The notes: generated by a model from the sequence alone, not told the origin. A stretch of DNA of 64,000 nt from Polaribacter sp. Q13 (GCF_016858305.2 NZ_CP074436.1:826001-890000); one strand, 5' to 3'; shown: positions 1-9,631, counted from the first letter of the stretch. A program made the numbers and translations.

Positions 1-49
1 AAACTTTAAATCAGTTAGTTAATAATTTATTTCATACTATACTTTACGA

Positions 50-86
50 CCGTTATTGCACAATACTTACACTATATATACCTTTG
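50..86 (+). promoter_or_regulatory. Cluster 1 promoter with motif shared with cluster 2
   Basis: A Bacteroidetes-type promoter: TTG at 56-58, 20 bp, then TACCTTTG at 79-86, about 50 bp before the first gene. The -33 TTG lies inside CCGTTATTGC (50-59), which occurs identically at 13290-13299 in front of cluster 2, again with a 20-bp gap to a TAnnTTTG box. Similar bases (TACTATAC, TTT) lie just upstream. Seen directly; regulation by a shared factor is inference. Confidence 0.7.
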
Positions 87-135
87 TCACTATAAAAATG
101 ATAGTATAACGAATCAACATATAAATATAACAAAA

Positions 136-789
136 ATGAATTTAACTGAAATTTTAAACAACCGCTATTCCGTAAAAGAATTTGATGCTACTAAAAAGAT
201 CTCAGATGCAGATTTTAAACAAGTAAAAGATTTATTACGTTTAAGTCCATCTAGTGTAAACTTACAACCTTGGCATTTTTTAATTGCAGATACTGCAGAA
301 GGGAAAGCTCGTATTGCAAAAGGAACACAAGGATTTTTTCATTTTAATACACCTAAGGTTTTAGATGCCTCTCACGTAATTGTTATTGCTGCTCGTACAA
401 ATGCAGATGATGTTTATATGACTAGTATTTTAGAGCAAGAAGATAAAGATGGTCGTTTTGCTGCACAAGAATTTAAAGACCAAATGCACGGTGGACGTAT
501 GTTGTTTGCAGATATTCATAAATACGACCTTAAAGATTTACCACATTGGATGGAAAAACAAGTCTACTTAAATATGGGGTCTCTTTTATTAGGTGCTGCA
601 GCTTTAGGCATAGACGCTTGCCCAATGGAAGGTGTAGATGTAAAAGCTTTAGATGAAGAATTCGGCTTACGCGAAAAAGGATATACGGCTTTAGCAGTTG
701 TGTCTTTAGGTTATAGAAAAGACACCGATTTCAATGCTAAACTTCCAAAATCTAGATTTTCAGAAGAAACCATAATTACCAAATTATAA
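136..789 (+). CDS. NfsB-like NAD(P)H nitroreductase, cluster 1 copy
   Basis: A 217-residue FMN-dependent nitroreductase of the oxygen-insensitive NfsB type, which in this family reduces nitro compounds, quinones and related electrophiles in the cytoplasm. The N-terminal NNRYSVKEFD segment and SPSSVNLQPWHF segment are the usual FMN-contacting parts, and GIDACPMEGVD followed by LAVVSLGYR near the end is typical. There is no signal peptide. It is the first gene of cluster 1 and has an equal-length paralogue at 14370-15023. Substrate is not predictable from sequence. Confidence 0.9.
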   Translation: MNLTEILNNRYSVKEFDATKKISDADFKQVKDLLRLSPSSVNLQPWHFLIADTAEGKARIAKGTQGFFHFNTPKVLDASHVIVIAARTNADDVYMTSILEQEDKDGRFAAQEFKDQMHGGRMLFADIHKYDLKDLPHWMEKQVYLNMGSLLLGAAALGIDACPMEGVDVKALDEEFGLREKGYTALAVVSLGYRKDTDFNAKLPKSRFSEETIITKL

Positions 790-820
790 AATAAACGAGA
801 ACACTATAAAAAATCATATT

Positions 821-1444
821 ATGAAAAGCACCATAGTAAAATTTACAGCAAAACCAGAACACGCAACTAGTTTTGCAGCAACCTTAAAAGAAGCACAAGC
901 AGCAACGCAAAAAGAAGCTGGCAATAAAGAAATTAAAGTATTTGTATCTAAATCAGATGCCAATGTATTTTTTGTTTACGAACGTTGGGCAGATAAAGCA
1001 GCAATAACTTCTCACGATAATGAGCCACACACAAAAAAGTTAATGGAAGTAGGGCAAACAGCATTAGCAAGTGCGCCAGATTTTTATTTCTTAGGTGATA
1101 CCAACCCGTTACCAGAAAGAACTAAATCTACAAACCCAGAAGACGAAGTATTTATTATTTTCTTCATTTTTAAATTGAAAGATGGTTATAAAGCACAACT
1201 TTTAAATCAGTTTGAAGACCACATTACACATACCAGAAAAGAGGAAAAAGGAAACATTCTTTTTGATCTATACACAGTAGACGACCAAGAAGACACATTG
1301 GCTGTATATGAACATTGGAGAAAAGAATCTGATGTGTGGGACATTCACTTTCACCAACCGTACGCAGAAAAAACAGGTAAACTTATGGAAGAAGCTGTAA
1401 TTGGTGATTTAAAGCAATATATGAATTTCGTTAAAGAAATTTAA
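821..1444 (+). CDS. Double-domain ABM (antibiotic biosynthesis monooxygenase-like) protein
   Basis: A 207-residue protein made of two tandem ABM ferredoxin-like domains, roughly residues 1-95 and 108-207. Each half carries the family pattern of an aromatic strand (VYERW, VYEHW) followed by a helix and a His-containing loop. ABM proteins include quinone-forming monooxygenases (YgiN type), but many have no known activity. No signal peptide, so probably cytoplasmic. It lies 31 nt after the nitroreductase in an evident operon, and the same domain pair recurs at 5594, 6217 and 15054. Confidence 0.85.
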   Translation: MKSTIVKFTAKPEHATSFAATLKEAQAATQKEAGNKEIKVFVSKSDANVFFVYERWADKAAITSHDNEPHTKKLMEVGQTALASAPDFYFLGDTNPLPERTKSTNPEDEVFIIFFIFKLKDGYKAQLLNQFEDHITHTRKEEKGNILFDLYTVDDQEDTLAVYEHWRKESDVWDIHFHQPYAEKTGKLMEEAVIGDLKQYMNFVKEI

Positions 1445-1476
1445 TACTCATTAACCTTCAACTAAAAACTACTATT

Positions 1477-2331
1477 ATGAAAAAACTAATACTACTATTT
1501 TCGTTGGCGCTTTTAGCAAGCTGCGGAAATGAGACTAAAAAAGAAGCAATGTCAACTTCGGAAGAAGCGCACGGACATTCACATTCTCAGGATACGGACA
1601 AACACGGTTTGGCGCCTCATACCGAAAATACCATTCACCAATATGCACCAACGGTTGCCTTATTAAATAGTATTTATGAAGGTAATATTACGCCACAACA
1701 AATGGTACAGCAAGGTAATATTGGTATTGGAACCGTAAATCATTTGGCTGGAGAGCTGGTTGCTGTAGACGGAGTGGTCTATACGATTGATGCCGAAGGC
1801 GGAATCGCAGAAGCACCAGACGATTTAGAATCACCAAATATGACGATGATAAACTTTCAACCGAAACAAACCGTAACTGTTGAAAATATTGAGTCTTATG
1901 AAGATTTAACTAGAGAGCTTCAAAAATATTCAACCTCTAAAAATAGTTTTTACGCGTATAGAATTAAAGGTGAATTTAAGCACTTAAAAATGGCTTCTGC
2001 CCATAAAGTAGAGAATGAAGATGTGTCTTTATTTGAATATTTAGATACACGTGTAATGTATACTAGAGACAACATTAAGGGGACTTTGGTAGGTTTATTT
2101 ACACCAGATTATCTAGGAAACATCGTTATTCCAGGAATGCATTTTCACTTTTTATCAGACGATATAAAATTGGGCGGACATTTAGAGGATATCAAATTTG
2201 ATAAGCTTTCTATTGAAATTCAAGAAGTAAATCAAGTGAATTTACAACTTCCAGAAACTGAAAAATTCAGGAATAAAGATTTAAAACAAGGTGCAGCACC
2301 AAAGGCTACAGCTAAACAAAACGGAAAATAA
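1477..2331 (+). CDS. budA: Alpha-acetolactate decarboxylase-like lipoprotein
   Basis: A 284-residue protein of the acetolactate decarboxylase family, which converts 2-acetolactate to acetoin with a metal held by histidines. The family signature is clear in PGMHFHFLSDD followed by GGHLED near residues 220-240. Unlike the usual cytoplasmic enzyme it starts with a lipoprotein signal (LALLASC, Cys16), so it should be exported and membrane anchored. A His-rich linker follows (AHGHSHSQDTDKHG, residues 31-44). It overlaps the long form of the next frame, but the next gene's better start lies 7 nt after this stop. Activity on acetolactate in this setting is uncertain. Confidence 0.82.
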   Translation: MKKLILLFSLALLASCGNETKKEAMSTSEEAHGHSHSQDTDKHGLAPHTENTIHQYAPTVALLNSIYEGNITPQQMVQQGNIGIGTVNHLAGELVAVDGVVYTIDAEGGIAEAPDDLESPNMTMINFQPKQTVTVENIESYEDLTRELQKYSTSKNSFYAYRIKGEFKHLKMASAHKVENEDVSLFEYLDTRVMYTRDNIKGTLVGLFTPDYLGNIVIPGMHFHFLSDDIKLGGHLEDIKFDKLSIEIQEVNQVNLQLPETEKFRNKDLKQGAAPKATAKQNGK

Positions 2332-2338
2332 TAATATT

Positions 2339-3910
2339 ATGAAAAAGCACATAATATTAGTTTTAGCATTGTTTTTTTCTTTTACAACTATTGCGCAAAA
2401 CACAAAAGAAGACAACTATAAAACAGGTGTAAAAATTGTAAACGAGGTAAATGGCGATGGCGCTTCAAAAGGTTTGGAAGCCGCTTTTAAAAGCGTGTCT
2501 CCAGATATGGCAGATTATATTATTCGTTATGGTTTTGGAGAAATTTATAGCAGACCGGGTTTAGATTTTAAGACAAAAGAATTACTAATAATAGCTAGTC
2601 TTACTACACAAGCCAATGCAAAATCGCAATTAAAGTCGCATATGAAGGCTGCACTTAACCTTGGTGTAACTCCAAATGAGATTTCTGAAACGATGATTTT
2701 GTTGAGTCTCTATACTGGTTTTCCGGCTGCAAACAATGGAATCTTTGCTTTGAAAGAAGTTTTAGATGAAACCAATTATTTGGCGACTACAAAAGTTAAT
2801 TCTTCTAATGAATTAATTAAAAACTGGGAATTAGAGGGTTTTGCTATGCCAGAGTCTATAGTAGCTTCTCCAACTGAAGATTGGTTGTATGTTTCTAACG
2901 TAAATCAGAATGAAAAAGGATATATAAGCCGAATTACAAAGGATGGTAAAGTAGATAATTATAAATGGGTTACAGGGTTAAACAACCCTGCTGGTATAGC
3001 TTTATACCAAGACAATTTGTTTGTAGGTGATGGTAAGGAACTTCATATAATTGATGTAAAAAAAGGTAAGCTGATAAATAGCTTTACATCAACAGATGTG
3101 GTTTCATTAAATGATGTTGTAGTTTCTAAAACTGGACAGGTTTTTATCTCTGATATTGCGGGCGGAAAAATTTTCACTTTAGAAAATAACAAACTAGTAG
3201 TTTGGTTTCAAACACCAGAAATTAAACATCCAAACGGAATTTTCATCCAAGATGATAATTTAATTATTGCTGATTTTGGTGCAGAATTATCATTAGAGTT
3301 AACTCCAGATAAGTATGGTAGTTTATATAAAGTCAACCTAAAAGACAAAACAGCTGCGATGATTAAAAGTGCGTATCAATTAGGTGCTTTAGATGGTTTA
3401 GCAGCAGTTAAAGATGGATTTTTAGTTACAGGTGGTACGGTTAGCGATTTGTTTTTTATTAACGATAATGCCAAAAAGTTAATTGGAACTTTTCCAAAAG
3501 GTTTAGCAGATATAAGTATTCTAGGCAATACACTATACGCTCCAATTCTCTTTAGTAATAAAATTGAAGCTTTTTCAGTTCCGAATAATTTGGTTTCTAG
3601 CGAGACTATTGATGATAACTGGCATCGAATTAAAACAAAAGAGGAGTATTTAAAATTAGCTGCCGATAATTTTTACGGTGATAAAGAAGGTACATCTGTA
3701 GCTTCTCACGACGGACAAATATTTGGAGTCTTTGGCGGAAAAACACTAACGGGAACTTGGGATTGGAAAGATACTTTCTTTACGCGTACAAGTAAAATTG
3801 GCGATTTGGATTTGGGTTATGACGAAATTGTAATCGAAGTAAATGCTGCACAGATGCGATTGACCTTAAAACAAGGTAAAGGGATGACTGTGGTTTACGA
3901 TAAAAAATAA
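2339..3910 (+). CDS. Secreted carboxymuconolactone decarboxylase (CMD) / SMP-30 propeller fusion
   Basis: The ATG at 2339 is preferred over an upstream ATG at 2291 because it begins a clean signal peptide ending FTTIAQ, giving 523 residues. Residues about 25-145 form a CMD domain (AKSQLKSHMKAALNLGVT, TGFPAANNGIFAL), about 155-430 an SMP-30/gluconolactonase-like beta-propeller, and about 430-523 an unnamed C-terminal domain (GTWDWKDTFF, GKGMTVVYDKK) that recurs in the protein at 6217. CMD proteins are decarboxylases or alkylhydroperoxidases and SMP-30 proteins are lactonases or hydrolases. Likely periplasmic; substrate unknown. Confidence 0.82.
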   Translation: MKKHIILVLALFFSFTTIAQNTKEDNYKTGVKIVNEVNGDGASKGLEAAFKSVSPDMADYIIRYGFGEIYSRPGLDFKTKELLIIASLTTQANAKSQLKSHMKAALNLGVTPNEISETMILLSLYTGFPAANNGIFALKEVLDETNYLATTKVNSSNELIKNWELEGFAMPESIVASPTEDWLYVSNVNQNEKGYISRITKDGKVDNYKWVTGLNNPAGIALYQDNLFVGDGKELHIIDVKKGKLINSFTSTDVVSLNDVVVSKTGQVFISDIAGGKIFTLENNKLVVWFQTPEIKHPNGIFIQDDNLIIADFGAELSLELTPDKYGSLYKVNLKDKTAAMIKSAYQLGALDGLAAVKDGFLVTGGTVSDLFFINDNAKKLIGTFPKGLADISILGNTLYAPILFSNKIEAFSVPNNLVSSETIDDNWHRIKTKEEYLKLAADNFYGDKEGTSVASHDGQIFGVFGGKTLTGTWDWKDTFFTRTSKIGDLDLGYDEIVIEVNAAQMRLTLKQGKGMTVVYDKK

Positions 3911-4017
3911 TATTCGGCTTGTTAATTAAATCATAAAATATTGATATTAAATAAATTACGGACACAATACACCATTAAAGGTACATTATTTACCATTACT
4001 AAACTACAAGACATTTA

Positions 4018-4025
4018 TAGATTTG
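4018..4025 (+). promoter_or_regulatory. Internal promoter -7 box (TAGATTTG)
   Basis: The 154-bp gap after the CMD/SMP-30 gene holds a TAGATTTG box 40 bp before the SnoaL-like gene. No matching TTG is seen at the usual -33 position. It suggests that the second half of cluster 1 can be transcribed separately. Confidence 0.4.
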
Positions 4026-4064
4026 TAGTGTCATTAAAATTAACAAATAACTAAAATTAAAATT

Positions 4065-4583
4065 ATGAAAAAAGTACAACTAACAGTAGTCTTAATTGGT
4101 GCTATCTTATTAGCATCTTGTTCTGATAATTCTGGGGAATTAAAAAAATTAAATGAAAACATTACAAATTTGGAATCTAAAATAGAAGTTCAAAATCAGG
4201 AGCAAGCGACTTTAGAGGCAAACAAAAAAGTAGTAACAGATTTTTATCAAGACCTCTTCGGAAACCAGAATTATCAAAACATAGATAAATATGTTGGTCC
4301 AGTTTACATTCAGCACAACCCTAATGTTGCAGATGGTAGAGAAGCGCTTAAAGAAATGTTACCTATTTGGTTAAAAGATGCTCCTAAATTTAAACTCAAC
4401 TTCAATCTTATTGTTGCAGAAAAAGACCTAGTTTTTGTACAAGTAATTACAAATAAAGAAGGTGATAGAACCTCTACAATGGATGTTTTTAGAATTACAG
4501 ACGGTAAAATTTCTGAACATTGGGATGCGTTTAACACCTTCAATAAAGGAGATAAATCTGCGAACGATAATCCTTTATTTTAA
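4065..4583 (+). CDS. SnoaL-like (NTF2 fold) lipoprotein
   Basis: A 172-residue lipoprotein: signal ending ILLASC (Cys19), a predicted coiled coil at about residues 24-52 (LKKLNENITNLESKIE), then a SnoaL-like polyketide-cyclase fold domain (residues 55-165) with the usual YIQHNPNVADGREAL stretch and a C-terminal SEHWDAFN. Family members are cyclases, isomerases or hydrolases, and many are uncharacterised. The coiled coil suggests oligomerisation or attachment to a partner. It sits 40 nt before the MDR reductase. Confidence 0.82.
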   Translation: MKKVQLTVVLIGAILLASCSDNSGELKKLNENITNLESKIEVQNQEQATLEANKKVVTDFYQDLFGNQNYQNIDKYVGPVYIQHNPNVADGREALKEMLPIWLKDAPKFKLNFNLIVAEKDLVFVQVITNKEGDRTSTMDVFRITDGKISEHWDAFNTFNKGDKSANDNPLF

Positions 4584-4622
4584 TCAAATTCATCAAATAT
4601 AATTTTTTTAAAAACACACATT

Positions 4623-5564
4623 ATGAAAGCAATAGTATTAGAAAAAGCAGGAGGACCAGAAAACCTTCATTTAGCAGAAGTAGAAAAGCCAAGCATAAAA
4701 GAAAACGAAGTGTTAGTTGCTGTTAAAGCAATTTCATTAAACCCTGCAGATGTAAAGCCAAAGTACGCTGACAAAATGTTGGATTCAATGTACGGTAAAA
4801 ATCGTCCAGTTATTTTAGGATGGGATATTGCAGGAACAGTAACTGAGGCTGGTACAGCCGTTACCGATTTTAAAGTAGGTGATACTGTTTTTGGGATGGT
4901 AAACTTTCCTGGAGCAGGTAAAGCATACGCAGAATTTGTTGCAGCTCCAGAAGCTCATTTAGCACTTATGCCAAGCAACGTTTCTTTTGAAGAAGCTGCT
5001 GCGACCACTTTGGCTGCTTTAACGGCATTACAAATTTTAGAAGGAAAAATAAATAAAGGCGATAAAGTTTTAATACAAGCAGGTTCTGGTGGTGTTGGTC
5101 ATTTTGCAATTCAAATAGCAAAGAGTTTTGGTGCGTATGTTATTGCAACTGCATCAGCTAAAAACAAAGATTTCATACTGTCTATTGGTGCAGATGAAGC
5201 TATAGATTATCACACACAAAAATTTGAAGAAATCTTATCTGATATCGACTTTGTATTAGATACTCAAGGTGGTCAAGTATTAGTGAACTCCACTAAGGTT
5301 TTAAAAGATGGAGGAACAGTAATTACCACTTTTGGTATGGATATGCCCGAGGAAGCTAAAGCTATAGCAGAGAAAGAAAACAAAACGGTTTCTAATATTT
5401 TAGTGCATTCTAGCGCTAAAGATATGAACACCTTAAAAGGAATGTTAGAAAGTGGTGCTATTAAACCAAACATCTATAAAACGTTTGCTTTTGAAGATAT
5501 GGCAGACGCACATAGAGAAGTAGAAAAAGGAAGAACAGTAGGTAAAGTGATTGTTACTCTTTAG
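4623..5564 (+). CDS. NADP-dependent MDR quinone oxidoreductase, cluster 1 copy
   Basis: A 313-residue medium-chain reductase lacking catalytic zinc ligands, of the quinone oxidoreductase type. The GroES-like domain covers about residues 1-120 and the Rossmann domain carries AGSGGVGHFAIQIAK near residue 155. It should reduce quinones or enones with NADPH in the cytoplasm. Its paralogue at 13348 is 23 residues longer solely because of an internal duplication, so this copy shows the normal length. The next gene follows after 29 nt. Confidence 0.9.
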   Translation: MKAIVLEKAGGPENLHLAEVEKPSIKENEVLVAVKAISLNPADVKPKYADKMLDSMYGKNRPVILGWDIAGTVTEAGTAVTDFKVGDTVFGMVNFPGAGKAYAEFVAAPEAHLALMPSNVSFEEAAATTLAALTALQILEGKINKGDKVLIQAGSGGVGHFAIQIAKSFGAYVIATASAKNKDFILSIGADEAIDYHTQKFEEILSDIDFVLDTQGGQVLVNSTKVLKDGGTVITTFGMDMPEEAKAIAEKENKTVSNILVHSSAKDMNTLKGMLESGAIKPNIYKTFAFEDMADAHREVEKGRTVGKVIVTL

Positions 5565-5593
5565 AATTAATCAATAATTTAAAATCAAGTAAG

Positions 5594-6220
5594 ATGATAA
5601 AAGTTATAGGTCAATTTGAAGTAAAACCAGCATTCCGTTCTCAATTTAAAGAGGCTTTAATGACTGTAAAAAAGGGAAGTGCTACAGAACCAGGATGTTT
5701 GGGAATTCGCTTGTTTGAAGATAAGCAAAACCCTAATATGTTTTTTGGATATGAATTGTTTACAGGAGAAGAGGCTGTGGCATTTCATCGTTCTCAACCC
5801 TACGAACTAAAACTAGCAGAATTAGCAAATGAAGCACTTGTAAATCCACCTAAAGCTTATGTTTTGATTGGTGAAGTTTCCGAAGAAAAAGGAGTTGAAG
5901 AGTTTAGAAGTACTGCAAATTCAGCAGAACTACGTGTTATTGCTTTGTTTGATATTAAAGCTGATGAAAACATAAAACTGATCGCACAATACGAGAAGCA
6001 AATTCCGAATGTGCGAGCACAAGATGATTGTGTTTCTTTCAATGCATATACGGTTTTAGAAAATCCAAATCAGTTAGTGGTTATTGAGGAATGGAAAACG
6101 CAAGAATTTGCACAGAAATTTTCTACAACAGATTCACTTTCTATGGAAACAGGTAAAGTGTTATCAGAAACATTAGAACGTCCTATTCCAGAATATTTAC
6201 ATCAAGTAAACGAGATATGA
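5594..6220 (+). CDS. Second double-domain ABM protein
   Basis: A 208-residue protein with two tandem ABM domains (about 1-97 and 112-208); FFGYELF and VVIEEWKT mark the core strands of the two halves. No signal peptide. Its stop overlaps the start of the next gene by 4 nt (ATGA), so translation of the two is probably coupled and the cytoplasmic ABM protein and the exported SMP-30/ABM lipoprotein are made together. It is distinct in sequence from the ABM protein at 821. Confidence 0.83.
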   Translation: MIKVIGQFEVKPAFRSQFKEALMTVKKGSATEPGCLGIRLFEDKQNPNMFFGYELFTGEEAVAFHRSQPYELKLAELANEALVNPPKAYVLIGEVSEEKGVEEFRSTANSAELRVIALFDIKADENIKLIAQYEKQIPNVRAQDDCVSFNAYTVLENPNQLVVIEEWKTQEFAQKFSTTDSLSMETGKVLSETLERPIPEYLHQVNEI

Positions 6221-8055
6221 AAAATTCAATTTACACAATAGTAGTACTGCTAGTCATTGTATTAGCAGGATGTAAGGACCAAGAAGTGCCAAAAGATTCA
6301 ACAGATAAAGAAAGTGAGGAGCTAATTACTAACGATTTTTCTGTAGCTATAAAATGGGAATTAGACGGGTTTAAAATGCCGGAATCTGTGTATGCCTCAC
6401 CAAATCATAAATGGTTGTATGTTTCTAACACCAATGGTGCAGCACCTGGTTTTATAAGTCGCGTTTCTAAAGATGGAGTAATTGACAACCTTAATTGGAC
6501 TACCGGATTAACAGCTCCTACAGGTTCTGATATTTATAAAAACACCTTGTATGTTGCCGACCAAAAGCAAGTGCATCTTATAAATCTAGATAACGGAAGT
6601 ATCATAAAAAGTTACACAGACAACGAAGCTGGTTCACTAAATGATTTAGCAATAAACCAGAAAACAGGACAAGTTTTTATTTCTGATGTTCCTGGCGGTA
6701 AAATTTACACCATCGAGAATGACAAATTAGTGGTGTGGTTACAGTCGGATAAAATTCCGTTTCCGAATGGTGTTTTTGTAGAAAACAACACGTTGGTTGT
6801 TGCTAATTACGGATTAGAAAATGGAGAAGGATTAATACGAAAAGAATGGAAACCTGAAGATTTTGGTTCATTATATAACATTGATATCACTTCTAAAAAG
6901 GTAACGTTAATTACTTCTTCAAATAAAAAAGGAGTGTTTGATGGTGTTACATCTTTTAACGGTGTTTTACTTGCCAGCAGTAACCCAACAGGACAATTAT
7001 TTACGTTTGATGGTGATAAAAGCTATTTAATTGATGCGTCTTCCAAAGGAATTGCAGACATTAATACGGATGGTAAAATCATTTATGCACCTTATATTTT
7101 CGATAATAAATTGATTGCCTACCAGCCCGTTTCTTGGGATAGAATTACTACTAAAGAAGGTTATATAGAAAAAGGAGCCGACAATTATTATGGTGATGAA
7201 GGCGGAACTTCTATTGCGACTAGCGATGGAATTATTAAAGGGAATTTTGGTGGACAAGAATTGAAAGGGACTTGGAATTGGGAAGGTGAATATTTCTGTA
7301 GAACAAGTACTCTAGGAACGATGGATTTAGGTTCAGACTGTATTCAGATTGATGTTACAGATACTAAAATGCGTTTAATTTTAAATAAAGGAACAGGGAT
7401 GTCTGTGGTTTATGATAAAAAGAAAGACCCAGAAATTACCATTTTATCAACTTTTAAAATAAAATCGGACAAGATTGATTTGTTTAAAAAGGAAATGCTA
7501 GAGAATCAAGAGGTGGTGCGTAAAGAGGCTGGAACTTTAGAGATGAAGTTGTTTCAAGATAAAAACAATCCAGAAATTTTTTTGGTCTTCGGAATAAATG
7601 AAGGAGAAAAGACTTTAGAATCTCATACGGAAGCAGTAGACAAAAGAGGAATTGCAGATCGCGTAAAATCGGCTTTAATTGAAGCGCCTAAAACATTGTT
7701 TTTAAATAACGAAAAACCGTTGCCAACTAATGATTTTAGTCAAATTAAAGTGGACAATAATGAAGTGCTATTGTTTTTCATTTTTGAAATTAAAGAAGGC
7801 TATAAAGAAGAGTTTGTGAAACAATTAATAAAGCACACAGAACTTACCAGACAAGAAGAAGGCAACATCCGTTTTGATTTTTACAGCATTAAAGGAAAAG
7901 AAAATTCTTTTGCATTGCAACAACGTTGGAAAAATGATGAAGCTGGTGTTACCCACAGAAAACAATCGTATACACAGGTTACAGATAAATTAATGAAAGA
8001 GGCTATTATAGCATCTTCGCAGCAAGAATTTTTTGTGAATCAGATTGAAAAATAG
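6217..8055 (+). CDS. SMP-30 / unnamed domain / ABM / ABM lipoprotein fusion
   Basis: A 612-residue lipoprotein (signal ending VIVLAGC, Cys19). Domain order: SMP-30-like propeller (about 40-305), the unnamed domain seen also in the protein at 2339 (about 308-405, ending GTGMSVVYDKK), then two ABM domains (about 408-500 and 515-605). The propeller and following domain align closely with the CMD fusion. The order is the reverse of the protein at 15054, where ABM domains come first. Probably periplasmic or outer-membrane anchored; enzyme role inferred only from families. Confidence 0.82.
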   Translation: MKNSIYTIVVLLVIVLAGCKDQEVPKDSTDKESEELITNDFSVAIKWELDGFKMPESVYASPNHKWLYVSNTNGAAPGFISRVSKDGVIDNLNWTTGLTAPTGSDIYKNTLYVADQKQVHLINLDNGSIIKSYTDNEAGSLNDLAINQKTGQVFISDVPGGKIYTIENDKLVVWLQSDKIPFPNGVFVENNTLVVANYGLENGEGLIRKEWKPEDFGSLYNIDITSKKVTLITSSNKKGVFDGVTSFNGVLLASSNPTGQLFTFDGDKSYLIDASSKGIADINTDGKIIYAPYIFDNKLIAYQPVSWDRITTKEGYIEKGADNYYGDEGGTSIATSDGIIKGNFGGQELKGTWNWEGEYFCRTSTLGTMDLGSDCIQIDVTDTKMRLILNKGTGMSVVYDKKKDPEITILSTFKIKSDKIDLFKKEMLENQEVVRKEAGTLEMKLFQDKNNPEIFLVFGINEGEKTLESHTEAVDKRGIADRVKSALIEAPKTLFLNNEKPLPTNDFSQIKVDNNEVLLFFIFEIKEGYKEEFVKQLIKHTELTRQEEGNIRFDFYSIKGKENSFALQQRWKNDEAGVTHRKQSYTQVTDKLMKEAIIASSQQEFFVNQIEK

Positions 8056-8084
8056 AAAAAATTAATTAAGAAAACATACCAAAA

Positions 8085-9575
8085 ATGAAAACACAAGAAG
8101 AATTACCTAATTACACCAAAAAAATATTTGTTGGTGGCGGATGGAAAGATGGAAAAGGACCAGTAATAAAAGATATAAATCCTTGGAATCAAGAGGAGTT
8201 ATTCTCTTTAAACGGTGCTACGGAAGATGATGTAAATGAAGCTTTTGAAACAGCTGCAATTGCACAAAAAAAATGGGCTGCAGTATTACCTCCAGAAAAG
8301 AGCAGAATGATGCAGAAACTAGCTACGGTTGTTAGAAATCGTAAGCAAGAGTTTGCAGAATGGGCACGAAAAGAAGTCGGTGCAACCTTAGCTAAAGGTT
8401 ATTTTGAAGCCGAATTAGTAGCTAGTGTTTTTGAAAGTGCTGTGCATTTACCATTATTAGTTGAAGGTAAAATTTTACCGAGAGATATTGAAGGAAAAGA
8501 ATCCATTGCAGTTAGAAAACCATTAGGCGTAATTGGTTTAATTTCACCTTGGAATTTCCCTGGACAATTAACTGCGCGTACTTTAGGACCTGCCTTAGCA
8601 GTAGGTAATGCAGTGGTTTTAAAACCAGCATCAACTTCTATAGTTACTGGAGGATTAATTTTTGCTTCGTTTTTAGAAGAAGCAGGTTTCCCAAAAGGGT
8701 TATTAAGTGTGTTACCTGGTGGCGGAAGCACTATTGGGACAGCAATTACAAAGCATCCAATTTCAAAATTAATTTCTTTTACAGGTTCAACTCCCGTTGG
8801 TCGTCAAGTAGGAATAAATGCGTTGAGTGCTGATATCATTAAAAATATCGAATTAGAATTGGGTGGTAACAGTCCGTTTGTAGTATTGGAAGATGCAGAT
8901 ATTGATCAAGCTGTTGAGGCTGCTGCTTGGGGTAAATTTATGAATCAAGGTCAGATTTGTATGGCTATAAACAGAATAATCGTAGAAGATAAAGTCTATG
9001 ACGAATTCACAGAGAAGTTTATCGCCAAAGTAAAAACCTTAAAACGTTTAGATATGAATGATCCTGACACATTTGTAGGACCAATCATAGATCAAGCACA
9101 ATTTGACACCGTTAAAAACTTAATAGACGAATCTAAAGCACAGGGTTATAAAATGGCTTTAGGAGGTGAAGCAGATGGCTTACATATGCCTCCACACGTT
9201 TTTGTAGATACAGATGAAAACTGTCCGTTATTCAAACACGAGATTTTTGGACCAGCAGTTTCTATTACACGTGCTAAAGATATGGAAGACGCATTGCGTT
9301 TAGCCAATGCTACAGATTTTGGTTTGTCTAGTTCTGTATTTACACAAGACGAAGCAAAAGGAATGGCGTTTGCACAAGGTATTGAAGCTGGTATGACACA
9401 TATTAATGATCAACCTGTAAATGATAGTGCTTATGCACCATTCGGTGGTGTTAAAAATTCTGGTTTAGGTCGTTTTAATGGTCAATGGGGTGTAAAATCG
9501 TTTACTGTTGCACATTGGATTACCATTCAAAAAACACCAAGAAAATACCCGTTTAAAGCTTCTGATTTTCAATAG
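8085..9575 (+). CDS. NAD(P)-dependent aldehyde dehydrogenase
   Basis: A 496-residue ALDH superfamily enzyme oxidising an aldehyde to its acid. The general base lies in LELGGNSPF (Glu258) and the catalytic nucleophile in NQGQICM (Cys292); SPWNFPGQL is the cofactor-site loop. It is the last gene of cluster 1, 29 nt after the SMP-30/ABM gene, and is followed by a hairpin. In this context it could oxidise an aldehyde formed by the cluster; benzaldehyde/vanillin-type dehydrogenases look similar, but the substrate cannot be assigned. Confidence 0.9.
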   Translation: MKTQEELPNYTKKIFVGGGWKDGKGPVIKDINPWNQEELFSLNGATEDDVNEAFETAAIAQKKWAAVLPPEKSRMMQKLATVVRNRKQEFAEWARKEVGATLAKGYFEAELVASVFESAVHLPLLVEGKILPRDIEGKESIAVRKPLGVIGLISPWNFPGQLTARTLGPALAVGNAVVLKPASTSIVTGGLIFASFLEEAGFPKGLLSVLPGGGSTIGTAITKHPISKLISFTGSTPVGRQVGINALSADIIKNIELELGGNSPFVVLEDADIDQAVEAAAWGKFMNQGQICMAINRIIVEDKVYDEFTEKFIAKVKTLKRLDMNDPDTFVGPIIDQAQFDTVKNLIDESKAQGYKMALGGEADGLHMPPHVFVDTDENCPLFKHEIFGPAVSITRAKDMEDALRLANATDFGLSSSVFTQDEAKGMAFAQGIEAGMTHINDQPVNDSAYAPFGGVKNSGLGRFNGQWGVKSFTVAHWITIQKTPRKYPFKASDFQ

Positions 9576-9597
9576 AATTTTTATTCGTTTAATTTTT

Positions 9598-9631
9598 AAT
9601 GCTGAGATTAATATTTATTATTCTCAGCATT
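9598..9631. terminator. Hairpin between convergent genes
   Basis: Perfect 10-bp arms AATGCTGAGA (9598-9607) and TCTCAGCATT (9622-9631) follow the aldehyde dehydrogenase stop. A T-run precedes the left arm, which favours termination on the minus strand; the T-tract on the plus strand is weak. Probably ends transcription in one or both directions. Confidence 0.6.

Noticed and set aside
2291..2338. Longer start for the CMD/SMP-30 protein
   Set aside because: It would put 16 residues before a good signal peptide and overlap the previous gene; ATG at 2339 is the natural start.
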